Source of the DNA: Planctomycetaceae bacterium
Lineage (GTDB): Bacteria > Planctomycetota > Planctomycetia > Planctomycetales > Planctomycetaceae
Direction: 5' to 3'
Length of the DNA: 64,000 nt
Assembly: GCA_041398785.1 (NCBI GenBank)
Contig: JAWKUA010000004.1
Coordinates: 1-64,000 of the forward strand
Of this stretch, positions 18,408 to 29,068 are shown in pieces (the first letter of the stretch is position 1; the number at the start of each line of letters is the position of its first letter). Under the pieces are notes generated by a model, which saw nothing but the letters and a program-made list of their open reading frames with translations, was not told where the DNA came from and did no database searches. Made by a program: the position numbers and the translations under genes.

Positions 18408-19394
18408 TCAAGTCCGCTGTTTCAGCAGCCGGACCACGTCGTCCGAACTCTCGAAGCGGATTCCGGCGGGAAGATCGCGAGTGCCGCCGCTGCTGCTTTC
18501 AATGGACTCCGCCAGCGATTGCCAGTGCGAACGCGTCATTTTTTGCCGTGGCCAGTTCATGCGCTGCCACAGAATCGTCAGTGTGTGGCAAATGACGGGC
18601 GCCGGCCATGACGTCAGCACGCTGCGACTGAGCCGAACGGCGTCCGGCTGCTGATCGAGCGTCGCGTCGGCGAGAATTCCGTCCGCCAGAGCATCCAGGC
18701 ATTCGAGTATCTGCTCACTTTGCGACGCCAGCGACACCAGGTTCTTCGCGACCTGCGGATTGAACTCTTCGGCCAGCATCGGCAGCAGACGTTCGCGAAT
18801 TCGGTTGCGTGTGAATGCAGCGTCGGCGTTTGTCTGATCCGTGCGGTAACCGAGTCGTCGGGCGTTTAGATACGCAAGAATTTCCGCGCGGTTGATTCGA
18901 AGCATCGGTCGAATCAGAGTCACACCATCGGCCAGAGGACGGCGGTACTGCATGCCGCTCAGTCCCCGCAATCCGGTGCCGCGAAGGATGTGGTGCAGAA
19001 CAGTCTCGGCCTGATCGTCCGCGTGATGTGCGGTGACGACCACGTCGCATTTTCGCTGGCCGGAGATTTGGGCGAAGAAATCGTACCGGGCGTTGCGGGC
19101 CGCTTCTTCCACGGTCGTTGCGGATTCGTCCGCGAGCCTGCCGGCATCAACGGTGTGTCGTTCGAATGGCAGGTGATGTTTCTCCGCGAGTGCCGCGACA
19201 AACGCTGCGTCGCCGTCGGATTCAACGCCGCGCAGTCCGTGATTGACGTGAGCAACCATCAGCCGCGGCGGTGAGACGACATCGCCCAGTTCCAAAATTC
19301 CGTGCAGCAGAGCGACACTGTCCGCTCCGCCGGACACGGCCACAATGGCGCGGCTGTGCGTGTCGACACCGCAGTGTTTGAAACCGCTTCGCAA
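18408..19394 (-). CDS. tilS: tRNA(Ile)-lysidine synthase
   Basis: TilS modifies C34 of the CAU-anticodon tRNA-Ile to lysidine so that it reads AUA. The PP-loop ATP pyrophosphatase motif VAVSGGADSVALLHG lies near residue 18, followed by VAHVNHGLRG, VVVTAHHADDQAETVLHHILRG and GLRGLSGM, all diagnostic of TilS. The product is about 328 residues, shorter than the E. coli enzyme (432). It ends soon after the linker domain, so the C-terminal domain of longer homologues is absent or very short. The start is uncertain: the TTG at 19394 has no clear ribosome-binding site, and the frame stays open for about 16 more codons upstream. Confidence 0.9.
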   Translation of the reverse strand: MRSGFKHCGVDTHSRAIVAVSGGADSVALLHGILELGDVVSPPRLMVAHVNHGLRGVESDGDAAFVAALAEKHHLPFERHTVDAGRLADESATTVEEAARNARYDFFAQISGQRKCDVVVTAHHADDQAETVLHHILRGTGLRGLSGMQYRRPLADGVTLIRPMLRINRAEILAYLNARRLGYRTDQTNADAAFTRNRIRERLLPMLAEEFNPQVAKNLVSLASQSEQILECLDALADGILADATLDQQPDAVRLSRSVLTSWPAPVICHTLTILWQRMNWPRQKMTRSHWQSLAESIESSSGGTRDLPAGIRFESSDDVVRLLKQRT

Positions 19395-20147
19395 CTGAGC
19401 GGCGAAATCGTCGGATGGATGGTCCAGGAGTGTGTCTGCCCGTTATGTGCAGCGAAGTCAGGAAAAGACGACAGCTGATTTGGTCAGGAACAGGATGCAT
19501 CACCGTTGCCGATCGACAGTCGATTCACCGGCCGTGAGGCTCCATTCCGCAGAAGGATGGACAGATGATCGCTGGTTCTCGCTGTCCGGTTGAACCTGAC
19601 AGCGGCTTTGGTAGCATCTGCCCGTTGCCATCCGGCGGCTGTGGCTGCCAAAGTGGCTGGATGAAAGATCAGGTCTTCGGATCCTGCCGTAAACCATAAG
19701 GCGCAGAATACCCGATCGCGGTGTTCCGTTTGAGTTTGCGACCAAGTTCCTCAATCGCTTCCCTGCTGTACGTGATGTTTTCTTTCCTGCTGACCCTGTC
19801 TTTGCTGACCCTGCTGCTCGCCTGCTTCAGTCGCCGTCTTGTTCTGTCACTCCGGGCTGTGGTTCCGGTTGGCAGTCACTCGTGCGGAGAACGACTGATT
19901 TCGACAGACGAACCGTGCGGTCGTTCGTTGATTGTCAGGGCCATGCTGACTCATCCCCATGCGCCACCGTCAGTGCAGACGGCGCGCGCTCCGTACTCAG
20001 CGCGGCGATCGATTTGGTTCGCTTTCTCGGCCATCGTATCGCGTCGTCAGTTTTCTGTCGGCGACCACTGCGGTTCTATTGCTGCGATGTGAGTTTACTG
20101 TTGCCAACGACTGGCCGGCAGGAGCCGTCTTTTTACAGGACGCTTCA
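19395..20147 (+). other. Intergenic region between tilS and rny
   Basis: About 750 bases between divergent genes. It probably holds the promoters of both. One plus-strand frame (19721-20092) begins with a hydrophobic stretch (LLYVMFSFLLTLSLLTLLL), but this is produced by a CTGCTGACCCTG-type direct repeat and the rest is arginine-rich, so I do not accept it as a gene without homologues. No RNA gene was recognised. Confidence 0.4.
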
Positions 20148-21689
20148 ATGGAGCCGTACATCGCCGGGATTGTAACCGGCGTCGTCGGACTGGCTCTGGG
20201 ATTCTTTCTCGATCGCTTTTTGAAGGGAAGCGCCTACAAGAGCCGGGACGAGATTCTGCAGCAGGCCGAACGCGACGCGGAGAATTTTCGCAGAGACCAG
20301 GAGATTTCGCTCAAGGAAGAATTGCTCAGACGACGTGAACAACTGGATCAGAAGCTTGACGAACTGAAGGAGGGAGTCCGGCAGCAGGAACGCGAAGTTG
20401 ACAAGCGTGAAGCGCGTCTGAAGGAACAGCACAGCGATATTCGCAAGAAGGAGCAGATGCTGCAGACCACGCAGGTCAAGCTCACCGAACGCGCCAAGGC
20501 CATGGAGGCTCGTGAGAAGGAACTGAATCGCCTGCTGCAGGAAGAGCAGGAGCAGTTGTACAAGATCAGCGGACTCAGCCGCGATCAGGCTCGCGAACAA
20601 TTGCTTACGCGGGTCGAACGAGAACTTGCTGACGACGTCGGCGGTCTGATCATGAAGCACGAAGCCGAAGTGAAGGCGGAATGCGATCGCCAGGCCCGCG
20701 AAATCATCGGCATGGCCGTGCAGCGGTACGCCTCCGCGCACGTTTCGGAAACCACGGTCTCGACCGTCGACATTCCCAGTGACGACATGAAGGGCCGGAT
20801 CATCGGCCGCGAAGGCCGTAACATTCGCGCGTTCGAAAAGGCGACCGGCGTCGACGTCATCGTGGACGATACTCCGGGGGTCGTCATCATCTCCGCGTTT
20901 GACAATGTCCGCCGGGAGATCGGCAAACTGGCGCTCGCCAAGCTGATTCAGGACGGACGCATCCATCCCTCCCGCATCGAAGAAATCGTCGCGGAGACTC
21001 AGAAGGAGATGGAAGAGCACATTCGACGGCTGGGAATGGAAGCCTGTGAAGAAGCCGGCATTCGCGGCCTTCACGCGAAGATCGTCGACCTGATGGGACG
21101 GCTGCACTTCCGCGTCAGCTACAGCCAGAACGTTCGACAGCACAGCATCGAAGTTGCCTATCTGACGGGAATGCTGGCCGAACAGCTCGGGCTGGACGGT
21201 ACGCTTGCCCGCCGCTGCGGATTTCTGCACGACATCGGAAAAGCGGCCGATCACGAAATGGAAGGCGGACATCCCGCAGTCGGCGCGGAACTGCTGAAGC
21301 GGTACAACGAATGTGAAGAGGTCGTTCACGCCGCTGCCGGTCACCATGATGACATTCGCCCGGACCACATCTACACGGTGCTGGTCGCCGCTGCCGACGC
21401 GATCTCCGCTGCCCGACCGGGCGCACGCCGCGAGACTCTGGAAAAGTACGTGCGACGGCTGGAGGAACTGGAAGCCCTGGCCTGCGGGTTCCCCGGTGTG
21501 GAACAGGCGTTTGCCGTTCAGGCGGGACGGGAAATTCGCGTCATTCTGGATTCCGGACGAGTCAACGATCGCCAGGCAAGAAAAATGAGCCGGGACATCG
21601 CGGACGCCATCGAGCAGTCACTGACCTATCCCGGAGAAATCAAAGTCACTGTTCTGCGCGAAACCAGAACGGTGGAATACGCGAAATAG
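20148..21689 (+). CDS. rny: Ribonuclease Y
   Basis: RNase Y is the membrane-anchored endoribonuclease that starts mRNA decay in many bacteria. The 513-residue protein has an N-terminal membrane helix (GIVTGVVGLALGFFLDRFL), a long charged coiled coil (about residues 25-175), a KH RNA-binding domain (GRIIGREGRNIRAFEKATG near residue 220) and an HD domain with the metal-binding FLHDIGKAADHE near residue 360. The frame is open upstream, but the ATG at 20148 has AGGA ahead and places the anchor at the true N-terminus. A GntP-type gene begins 12 bases later. Confidence 0.95.
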   Translation: MEPYIAGIVTGVVGLALGFFLDRFLKGSAYKSRDEILQQAERDAENFRRDQEISLKEELLRRREQLDQKLDELKEGVRQQEREVDKREARLKEQHSDIRKKEQMLQTTQVKLTERAKAMEAREKELNRLLQEEQEQLYKISGLSRDQAREQLLTRVERELADDVGGLIMKHEAEVKAECDRQAREIIGMAVQRYASAHVSETTVSTVDIPSDDMKGRIIGREGRNIRAFEKATGVDVIVDDTPGVVIISAFDNVRREIGKLALAKLIQDGRIHPSRIEEIVAETQKEMEEHIRRLGMEACEEAGIRGLHAKIVDLMGRLHFRVSYSQNVRQHSIEVAYLTGMLAEQLGLDGTLARRCGFLHDIGKAADHEMEGGHPAVGAELLKRYNECEEVVHAAAGHHDDIRPDHIYTVLVAAADAISAARPGARRETLEKYVRRLEELEALACGFPGVEQAFAVQAGREIRVILDSGRVNDRQARKMSRDIADAIEQSLTYPGEIKVTVLRETRTVEYAK

Positions 21690-21701
21690 AAAGCTCTTCG
21701 A

Positions 21702-23505
21702 ATGCTGGACCCACTTCTGATTCTGACGATCGGCATCGCCGTTGTTCTGGGAATGATCATCTTCCTGCGGATCAACGCCTTCATTGCGCTGATTTCGGCG
21801 GCCATTGTCGTCAGCCTGCTTGCTCCCGGTGCGGTTGAAGACAAAATCAAACGCGTTGCTGACGCGTTCGGAAGTTTGGCCGGCTCCATCGGAATCGTGA
21901 TCGCTCTGGCGGCGGTCATTGGCCAGTGCATGATGGACAGTGGTGCCGCGGACCGGATCGTGCGGGCGTTTCTGCGGGCTCTGGGCGAAAAACGAGCCTC
22001 CTTCGCGCTGATGGGAAGTGGCTTCGTCCTAGCCGTGCCCGTGTTCTTCGACACGGTGTTCTATCTGCTGGTGCCGCTGGCTCGATCTTTGTTTCGCAAG
22101 ACGAAGAAGAATTACGTGCTGTACATCCTTGCGATTTCGGCCGGAGGAGCGATTACGCACACGCTGGTGCCCCCGACTCCCGGACCGCTGATCATGGCCG
22201 CGACGCTGGGAATCGATATCGGTTGGATGATACTGATCGGGTCGATGGTGGCTCTGCCGGCTGCCTTTGCGGGCATCGTTGCCGCCAGCCTGCTGGACCG
22301 GCGATACAACATTCCCATGCGTCAGACGGGAACGCAGCCCGAACCGGAACCGCTCGAAGATTCCCAGCTTCCCACACTGTTTGTGTCCCTGCTGCCGATT
22401 TTGTTGCCCGTGCTGATGATTTCCTGCAACACGGTGATCACCACGATGGCGGATTCCGGCCGGCCGGGAATGCTGCGAACCACGGAAATCACCGACTGGG
22501 CGGCGCTTTCCGACGGGATCAACAATTCCACCGCCGGCAATTACATCGCCGATCAACTTCAGAAAGTCGGCGTCGAGTCCGTTCCGGCAGCTCCTTCGGA
22601 AGAACAGCAGGCGGAGATCGTGAAAGGGATGAATCGGCTGCTGGCAGATCGAAAACTTTTCGCCGGAGAAGTTTCAGGATGTTGCGATTCCCGAATGGAA
22701 GGTGGACGCCGTCCTGAAACCCGCCGACGGTGACGCATCGGCGGACGATGCCGACACCGCGGTGGCCCGACGTCTGAAGTCATTTTACATGCTGCATTCA
22801 GAACTTGGATCGCGAACCAAGCCCGTCGTAATCGAACGCATGAATCGACTGCTGCTGGAAGTGACATTTCCGACGGCGCTCACGCCTCACGTGTGGGATA
22901 CGTCGCTGCGAAAGCTGAGTGAATGGACGTCACTGATCGGCGACGCGAACCTGGCACTGCTTCTGGCGACGGCGGCGGCAATTTTTGTGTACATGCAGCA
23001 GAGGAAACCGACTCTGGAACGGATGGCGCGATCGGTCGAGGATGCCCTGATGAGCGGTGGAGCCATCATTCTGATCACGGCCGCAGGGGGAGCATTCGGC
23101 GCGATGCTGGCGGTTGCTCAGATCGGACCCGCGATCGAAGGCATGTTCACGGTGGAATCCGGCTCCGGAGGGACCTTCTACCTGTTTCTCGGCTTCGGCA
23201 TTGCAGCGCTGCTGAAGATTGCTCAGGGATCCAGCACGACGGCGATGATTGTCGTTTCCGGGATGCTGGCGCCGACGCTGGCCAGCGTCACGCTGCCCTA
23301 CAACCCGGTCTACGTCGCCACCGCCATCGGAGCCGGGTCGCTGGTTGGGTCGTGGATGAACGACAGCGGATTCTGGGTTTTCGCCAAAATGAGCGGACTG
23401 ACGGAAACCGAAGCGCTGAAGACGTGGACTCCGCTGCTTCTCGTGCTGGCAGCGGTTAGTATGGGCGTCACCGTTGTGATGTCGATGGTGCTGCCGCTGG
23501 CGTGA
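21702..23505 (+). CDS. GntP-family permease, interrupted by one frameshift
   Basis: A gluconate/organic-acid:H+ symporter-type membrane protein in two frames. The first (from 21702) carries about six membrane helices, including GSGFVLAVPVFFDTVFYLLV and HTLVPPTPGPLIMAA, both typical of GntP. It then reads into nonsense after NRLLADR. The second frame is coherent from about 22654 (NFSPEKFQDVAIPEW) and holds the C-terminal helices, including GSLVGSWMNDSGFWVF. The frames meet in an AAAA run at 22652-22655; removing one A gives a 600-residue protein. The family is usually about 440-450 residues; the extra length is a soluble central insert of about 150 residues. Twelve bases after rny, so probably co-transcribed. 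Confidence 0.8.
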
Positions 23506-23745
23506 GTCCGTGATGCGACCCGCTGCCGGTCGCGATATGTCCGACATGCGACCGTCGCGGATCTGTTGTACGAATTGATCGACCGCAGAATTCACCAAAC
23601 GACCTGCGACGTCAACGGACGCCGGATTGTCGACCTCAGTCAGAACGATTTCCGGCTTTGCGAAGCGGCTTCGTCTGCGAACAATGTTGCTGTTGATGAT
23701 GTGTCACCTGCTCACCTGAAATCACGTATCCCCTGAGTCATTCGT

Positions 23746-26700
23746 ATGTCGTCCGATGCCACGGATTCGGTTTTGCCTTCGACAGACTGCCTGCGAGATC
23801 TGCTGGGCTACCTGAATTTCTCGGACGGGACTCCCGGAACGCGGTTTCAGGCCTGCATGAATGAGCTGTTTCTTGCTCCCGACCCGCCCCGGGATGCGGA
23901 GCAGTTGCAGCAGACACTCTTGACCGCGCTGACAGAACTGGCTTCTGTGGGAGAAGCGGCATTTCAGGAATCCCAGCAGGCCCGGCAGGCCGTGGCCATT
24001 ACACTCAATCGCGTGCTGCCAGCATACCGGGAACACCATCGGGATCTTCTGTTCCATCTGACGCCACACGACTTTGTTCAGCCGCTGCTGCTGGCGCGGA
24101 TGTTCGAAGCCACGCTGGCAACCGCCGCCGCGAGCGTCTGGAGCGACACGGACGTGATTGTTGCCGGAGCCATCCAGCGACTGAATTTCTTCGTTGGATA
24201 TCGCCCGGTGGCCGTTCTGGAAAACGACCGGCGTGCTGAAGTCTACGATCACGAACGCTTCTGTCCCGTGCCGCTGTACCTGCGGGACGTGGGAGCCGCC
24301 GCCGGTGAATACTGCACACTGGTCAGGGCCACGCTGGATTTCATTCGGGGGCTGCCCGAAGACCTGACCGTACCCGCGCATTTTCAACTGAACAATCTGG
24401 ATGAACTGAGCCTTGATGTCCGGGCTCACGACCACCTTCATCCTGTCAACAAACGCACCAATTACATGTTTGGTGAATGGGATCCGGAAGACATCAGTAC
24501 GCGCGGCTACTACCGTCGCTTTGTGCTTCGAAAGATCATTCTGGATTCACTGCTGAAATGGCTGCAGGACGGCGATCCGACGCAGTTCAGCGAGCGGCTG
24601 TACGACGCGTCAGCGGTGCTGGCGGGAACGATCCTGATGGCTTCGGCGATCAGCGGTTCCGGTCCGCAGACCTATGATTCGTCGATGTCGCTGACATCAC
24701 TGCTGCCCGTGGTGGCTCGGCAGCGGGACAACTTCTACCAGACTCTGATGGACACCGCCACGGGCGCGCGGCGCAAGCGGCTGAAAGCTCAGGCGGAAGT
24801 CTCCCGGCAGCCGTTCGGGCATGTCCGGCATCAGTTGAACATGCACCTGTCACAGTACGGGGCTCGCCAGGTTCAGCATCGGCACCTGTCATCCATGTTT
24901 GCCGCGATGGGTTTCGAAAAGGCCGGCTGCGAAGAAGCTCACGTGATTCCCTGCGCTTCGGCGCGATTTGAATCGGAGCTGTTGTCGCGGCTGATGCTGG
25001 CGCGCAGAAACGTCAGGCTTGGAGAACTGTCGGCCGCGGCTGAATTGATTCATGACTGCATGGACCTGCTGCAGCGGGGAATTCGCTGCGGAGCCATCGT
25101 CGACCCGTGGAACATTCTGGGATTTCAGGGGATGTTTCCGCTGTTCTTCGCTCGCGAAGACGCCATCCCCGACAATCGCGTGGAAGTGCTGCTGGAACTG
25201 ATGGAGCAGATCTTCGATGCCTGCTCGCTGGTCATCGCGGAATCCGCAGCCGTGGGCAACGTGGCCGTTCGGGAGGCCGTGCATAGCGACTTCGCAAAGC
25301 TGGCGACTCAATGGGATACGTACGCGACTACGACCGTCGGCGACCTGCCTGCCGTGAAAGGGGCGGAAAGTCTGAACGCCGCCGAACACGTTGCCGCCGC
25401 TCTGGCCGAGTGGAGAACCGCTGGTGAAGCGGCGGGCGACATTTCGTTCTGGCGGGAACACGTGGGGCGTTTCGAGTCCGCACGAAGTTTCTCGCAGGTC
25501 GTGGCCGCTCTGCTGGAACGTCGGGATTCCGTTGCCGCCATGGGACTGCTGATGCAGTGGCTCAGCGAGGCCGAGACATTCGGGCTGGAATCCGGCAAGC
25601 ATTCCATTCACAACCTGCTGCACCGGCTGCTGCGGGCGATCACACACGCCGGCGACGATCGAGATCAGCAGTGGCAGAATCTGCGACGGCTGTTTGCCTT
25701 CCTGGAAGCCAACGCCGGAGTCTTCTGGCAGGTGCCATCACTGAATGAGTTTGTGGACCGGCACCGCAGATCCGCCTCGGAGAGCTCCGCAGAAGAAGCC
25801 GTCGATCTGGAGAACCTGTTCGAAGACGACGACGACGAATCGAACCTGTTCGACGCCGCGTATGACAACGTTGTCTTCCGAGACAGCGCCGACGATGGCA
25901 ACCAGTCCGACACGATCGACGAAGGGTACGGTCCCGGAACAACGGAGTTCGAACTTATCTACCGTCAACTGGAACCGCGGCTGAAGTTTCTGCACACGCT
26001 GGGGTCGCTGTGGAGCACGACCGCCGTGGCTTTGTCGCGGAATCCCGATGTCAGCGTCAACGACGACGAGCGGCAACTGCACCTGCGCGAGTGGCTGAAG
26101 GCCATTCGGCGTTTCCTGAAGGATCTGTCAGAACTCGTTCGCGAAGTGCGCGATTACGAAATTGAGGTCTATTCATCTGACCTGGAAGCGAACATCGAGT
26201 ACGACATTCAGATGCAGTCCCGGTTTCTGCTGATGCAGAATGCCATTTCCACAACCGTCGAATTTCTGATGGCCGAACGCATGCTGTGTGCGATTCTGAA
26301 AGACAGCGAAGAGTTGTCCGACAGCGGACGAGCGTTCGATCAGCGGCTGGTCATCATGCTGCGAGCCGTGCTCGGCAATGACACGGACACCGTTCAGAAG
26401 CACTTCAGGCAGTTTTGCAGCGCTCTTCGCAAACGACCGCTGTTGTACGTTCCGTTCGAACATGGCGGACAGCCGACGTCCATCCTGAAGGCTCGCACGC
26501 TGCAGGCCATTATTCGATTACTGCTGAGTCAGCTTCCGCGGCTGGGACTGCTGGAGGAGACGTTTCAACTGCTGCAGACAGCTTACCGCATGGAACGCAG
26601 CTCGCGTCCGCTGGGTCAGGCCGTCACCGAATTCGACCGGCTGTTCCGCATCGGGCTGGCCGGATCCGTCGATGCCATTCTGCACGCCGCCAGCCGCTGG

Positions 26701-27720
26701 AAGACGGACACGCAGAAGCAGCGAAAGAACGTGTATCGCCGAATCCAGCGACTGATGGACGCCTATCGTGAACTGTGGGGAACGCACAGCAGCTCCATGC
26801 GGCTGTCCGTTGTTGAAGAACTGCACGACGAAGACCGCGCGGCGGAGATCAGGAATTTCATCGAGACCTACGGCGAAGATCTGTTCCACACGCGAATGCT
26901 GACACTGGGAAATGCCAGAGCGATCGTTCACAGCGGCGCGGAGTCGCTGATCGAGGAACTTGAACAAAACGTCGCACGCTTCCAGCCCGTGAAACTGATC
27001 GATGACCTGGAAGCCGATCTGATCGATCGCGATGACGCGGCCGACATGATGGAATTCGTGTATGAGTCCGTCGTCGACAATTTCGACGTGTTTCTGGAGT
27101 ACAACACCACCACTACGCACTCCGACTACGGAAATCGGCTGTACTGCCTTCTGGACTTTCTGCGGCTGGAATCTCTGTACGATCGATTCGACTGGAACAA
27201 CGTCCCGTATCAGGTCGCGCACGAAACGATGGTTCGTTACGGTGCCGCGGAACTGGCGGCCGAAGTCGAAGCAGAACTTGCCGATTCCACTCGCGAACTG
27301 GCGGAGTCCCTGGTCGACGAATTGACCGAACTGGAAGCCGAATACGGCGTGCGTCTGCCGACTCTGCACGATCACATTTGCGAACGCATCATTGGCACAC
27401 TGACGGTGAATCGAATGACCGCTCGCATCGGTCGCTGTTGCCCCGATCTGACGGATGTGTCCGCCGATGAAGCCGCGGAAAACTTCGCGACGCTTCGATC
27501 GGAAATCGCGGATTACATGGAAGACCGGCTGGGTTCCGGAATCGAACCGCCGGAATGGATGCAGCAGATCGCCCGCGAACTGGAACGTGTGCAGGACGAG
27601 AAATTCGGCCTGATCGCGGAATCGCTGCACGCCGGAGAATTCAAACGCATCACTCAGCGGGATCTCGACCAGCAGCTCGCGAATCTGCTGGACGAGGATG
27701 ATTCGTCCGTGGGGTTCTAG
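23746..27720 (+). CDS. Very large uncharacterised protein (1324 residues)
   Basis: I do not recognise this protein. It is intact, has no signal peptide or membrane segment, and is rich in helices, Leu, Arg and Glu, with aromatic residues spread throughout, so it is probably a folded cytoplasmic multi-helical protein. An acidic low-complexity loop (LENLFEDDDDESNLFD) near residues 686-702 may divide it into two halves. The C-terminal part has several long helical stretches with acidic faces, such as AAELAAEVEAELADSTREL. No nucleotide-binding, protease or nuclease motif was found. It sits alone, 240 bases after the GntP gene and convergent with a membrane-protein gene. The long minus-strand frames opposite are shadows. 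Confidence 0.8.
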   Translation: MSSDATDSVLPSTDCLRDLLGYLNFSDGTPGTRFQACMNELFLAPDPPRDAEQLQQTLLTALTELASVGEAAFQESQQARQAVAITLNRVLPAYREHHRDLLFHLTPHDFVQPLLLARMFEATLATAAASVWSDTDVIVAGAIQRLNFFVGYRPVAVLENDRRAEVYDHERFCPVPLYLRDVGAAAGEYCTLVRATLDFIRGLPEDLTVPAHFQLNNLDELSLDVRAHDHLHPVNKRTNYMFGEWDPEDISTRGYYRRFVLRKIILDSLLKWLQDGDPTQFSERLYDASAVLAGTILMASAISGSGPQTYDSSMSLTSLLPVVARQRDNFYQTLMDTATGARRKRLKAQAEVSRQPFGHVRHQLNMHLSQYGARQVQHRHLSSMFAAMGFEKAGCEEAHVIPCASARFESELLSRLMLARRNVRLGELSAAAELIHDCMDLLQRGIRCGAIVDPWNILGFQGMFPLFFAREDAIPDNRVEVLLELMEQIFDACSLVIAESAAVGNVAVREAVHSDFAKLATQWDTYATTTVGDLPAVKGAESLNAAEHVAAALAEWRTAGEAAGDISFWREHVGRFESARSFSQVVAALLERRDSVAAMGLLMQWLSEAETFGLESGKHSIHNLLHRLLRAITHAGDDRDQQWQNLRRLFAFLEANAGVFWQVPSLNEFVDRHRRSASESSAEEAVDLENLFEDDDDESNLFDAAYDNVVFRDSADDGNQSDTIDEGYGPGTTEFELIYRQLEPRLKFLHTLGSLWSTTAVALSRNPDVSVNDDERQLHLREWLKAIRRFLKDLSELVREVRDYEIEVYSSDLEANIEYDIQMQSRFLLMQNAISTTVEFLMAERMLCAILKDSEELSDSGRAFDQRLVIMLRAVLGNDTDTVQKHFRQFCSALRKRPLLYVPFEHGGQPTSILKARTLQAIIRLLLSQLPRLGLLEETFQLLQTAYRMERSSRPLGQAVTEFDRLFRIGLAGSVDAILHAASRWKTDTQKQRKNVYRRIQRLMDAYRELWGTHSSSMRLSVVEELHDEDRAAEIRNFIETYGEDLFHTRMLTLGNARAIVHSGAESLIEELEQNVARFQPVKLIDDLEADLIDRDDAADMMEFVYESVVDNFDVFLEYNTTTTHSDYGNRLYCLLDFLRLESLYDRFDWNNVPYQVAHETMVRYGAAELAAEVEAELADSTRELAESLVDELTELEAEYGVRLPTLHDHICERIIGTLTVNRMTARIGRCCPDLTDVSADEAAENFATLRSEIADYMEDRLGSGIEPPEWMQQIARELERVQDEKFGLIAESLHAGEFKRITQRDLDQQLANLLDEDDSSVGF

Positions 27721-27733
27721 GTTGCCACGGGCG

Positions 27734-29002
27734 TCAACCGCCAAGCAGCTTCCCAACCGGCACGGGCAGCAAGAACGCGTGGTTTTCGAAGATCGCGGCC
27801 CGGCCCACTTCACTGATCAGCGGCGTCGCGAACAACATGGCGGCGTAGATGGCCAGCAGCGGGATCATGACCAGCTTCGCGGTCCAGCGGATACCAAACC
27901 ACGCATTGCCGGATTTGCGCTTTCCGGTGCCGTAGACCCATCCCATCAGAATGCGAGTGGGATATGTGAGCAGCACGAACAGCGGCGTCACCAGCCACAT
28001 CGCGTCGTTGGCGGGCAGGCGGATCTTCGTGAAGTACAGCGGCAGAGCCAGAGCGTACAGCAGTGTTGTGGCGATCAGCCATCGCAGCGGAACGCGATTG
28101 ATAACCTGACGCGCTGCGCGGACGTCAAAGATCGCCGAGAAACGACCGGTGACAGCCTGGTGAGCCTGCAGCAGCGGCAGCCAAGCGGCCACCGGAATCA
28201 GCAGGATTCCACCAATCAGCGTCGCCAGCAGCGCAGGCCCCGGATTCTGCTGAGGTGTCGTGGACGTGGCGAGCAGCGCGGTGGGAATGACCAGCCACAG
28301 GAATGCTCCCACAGCGCCGCGAACCGCCGTCTTGATGGTCTCCCACGGCTGGAAGATGTCCAGCAGCCGATTCGTCCAGACGTTCACGGACGCAGCGTAG
28401 TCGCCGTTTCGCAATCCTCGAACCAGTCGCTTCAGGTTTCGGATCGGCCGAAAGAAGCAGGAGAACGAACCTCCGTTGGCGATCGCGAGCAGAAGATGGA
28501 AGAACAGAATCGTCTGCAGAGTTCGCGTGATCGTCAGCAACCGGCCAGGGCTCAGCGGAGACCCATCAACAATGATTCCTCGCGCCGCGGACTGAACTGC
28601 AAGGATCTGAACCGGAATCAGGAAGATGGTGACGGCCAGCAGAATCATGCCGATTCGGGCGGACACAGCCAGCAGAGGAAATCCGGTTCGCAGCTGACCG
28701 GTGCGTCCCACGCGGGCTTCCGCTGTCAGCAGATAGCCCAGCGTCAGCAGGCTCAGGCCGGGAATCGCCGCGAGCACTGCCAGCAGTCCGACCAGAAAGA
28801 CCAGCCCAACGATGACCTGAATCAGCCACACCAGGCTTCGCAGCGGTCGCCGGATGCCGGGAAATGGACCTGGCCCGATCGGCAGCCCCTCACGTTCACC
28901 GGAGGGAACCGCTTCTGTCGGCATGTGGCCGGGAACACCTGTGTCAGCAGTGTCCCGGATCTGTGATGGTTCTGCGTGCGCGGTGGACATCATCCGAACC
29001 AT
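27734..29002 (-). CDS. Multipass membrane protein of unknown function
   Basis: A 422-residue integral membrane protein with a proline-rich cytoplasmic N-terminus of about 50 residues and around eight hydrophobic segments, such as LVWLIQVIVGLVFLVGLLAV, IGMILLAVTIFLIPVQILAV and ATLIGGILLIPVAAWLPLL. The order of helices and the GYLLTAEAR loop resemble the uncharacterised DUF4013-type membrane proteins of planctomycetes, but I hold that match lightly. The opposite strand is also open over nearly the same span. The minus frame is chosen because it gives coherent membrane helices, while the other is Gln/Arg-rich and featureless. It is divergent from the DUF1549 gene. Confidence 0.75.
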   Translation of the reverse strand: MVRMMSTAHAEPSQIRDTADTGVPGHMPTEAVPSGEREGLPIGPGPFPGIRRPLRSLVWLIQVIVGLVFLVGLLAVLAAIPGLSLLTLGYLLTAEARVGRTGQLRTGFPLLAVSARIGMILLAVTIFLIPVQILAVQSAARGIIVDGSPLSPGRLLTITRTLQTILFFHLLLAIANGGSFSCFFRPIRNLKRLVRGLRNGDYAASVNVWTNRLLDIFQPWETIKTAVRGAVGAFLWLVIPTALLATSTTPQQNPGPALLATLIGGILLIPVAAWLPLLQAHQAVTGRFSAIFDVRAARQVINRVPLRWLIATTLLYALALPLYFTKIRLPANDAMWLVTPLFVLLTYPTRILMGWVYGTGKRKSGNAWFGIRWTAKLVMIPLLAIYAAMLFATPLISEVGRAAIFENHAFLLPVPVGKLLGG

Positions 29003-29068
29003 TCGGCAGGACGCGGACGGACTTGACTGAAGTTCCCCAATGGAAGCCTGCTGTGACGCGGCAAGATC

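Noticed and set aside
19721..20092. A plus-strand frame with an N-terminal hydrophobic stretch ahead of rny
   Set aside because: The hydrophobic part comes from a short direct repeat and the remainder is arginine-rich; no ribosome-binding site or family resemblance.
20145..21368. A 407-codon minus-strand open frame
   Set aside because: Shadow of the rny coding sequence on the other strand.
23510..23570. GCGACC...GGTCGC inverted repeat after the GntP gene
   Set aside because: Short stem without a T-run; not enough to call a terminator or a repeat element.
26518..27813. A 431-codon minus-strand open frame
   Set aside because: Opposite the 1324-residue gene and running past its end; composition is typical of antisense frames in this GC-rich codon usage.
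27698..28966. A 422-codon plus-strand open frame almost exactly opposite the membrane-protein gene
   Set aside because: Both strands are open, but only the minus strand gives coherent membrane helices; the plus product is Gln/Arg-rich and featureless.
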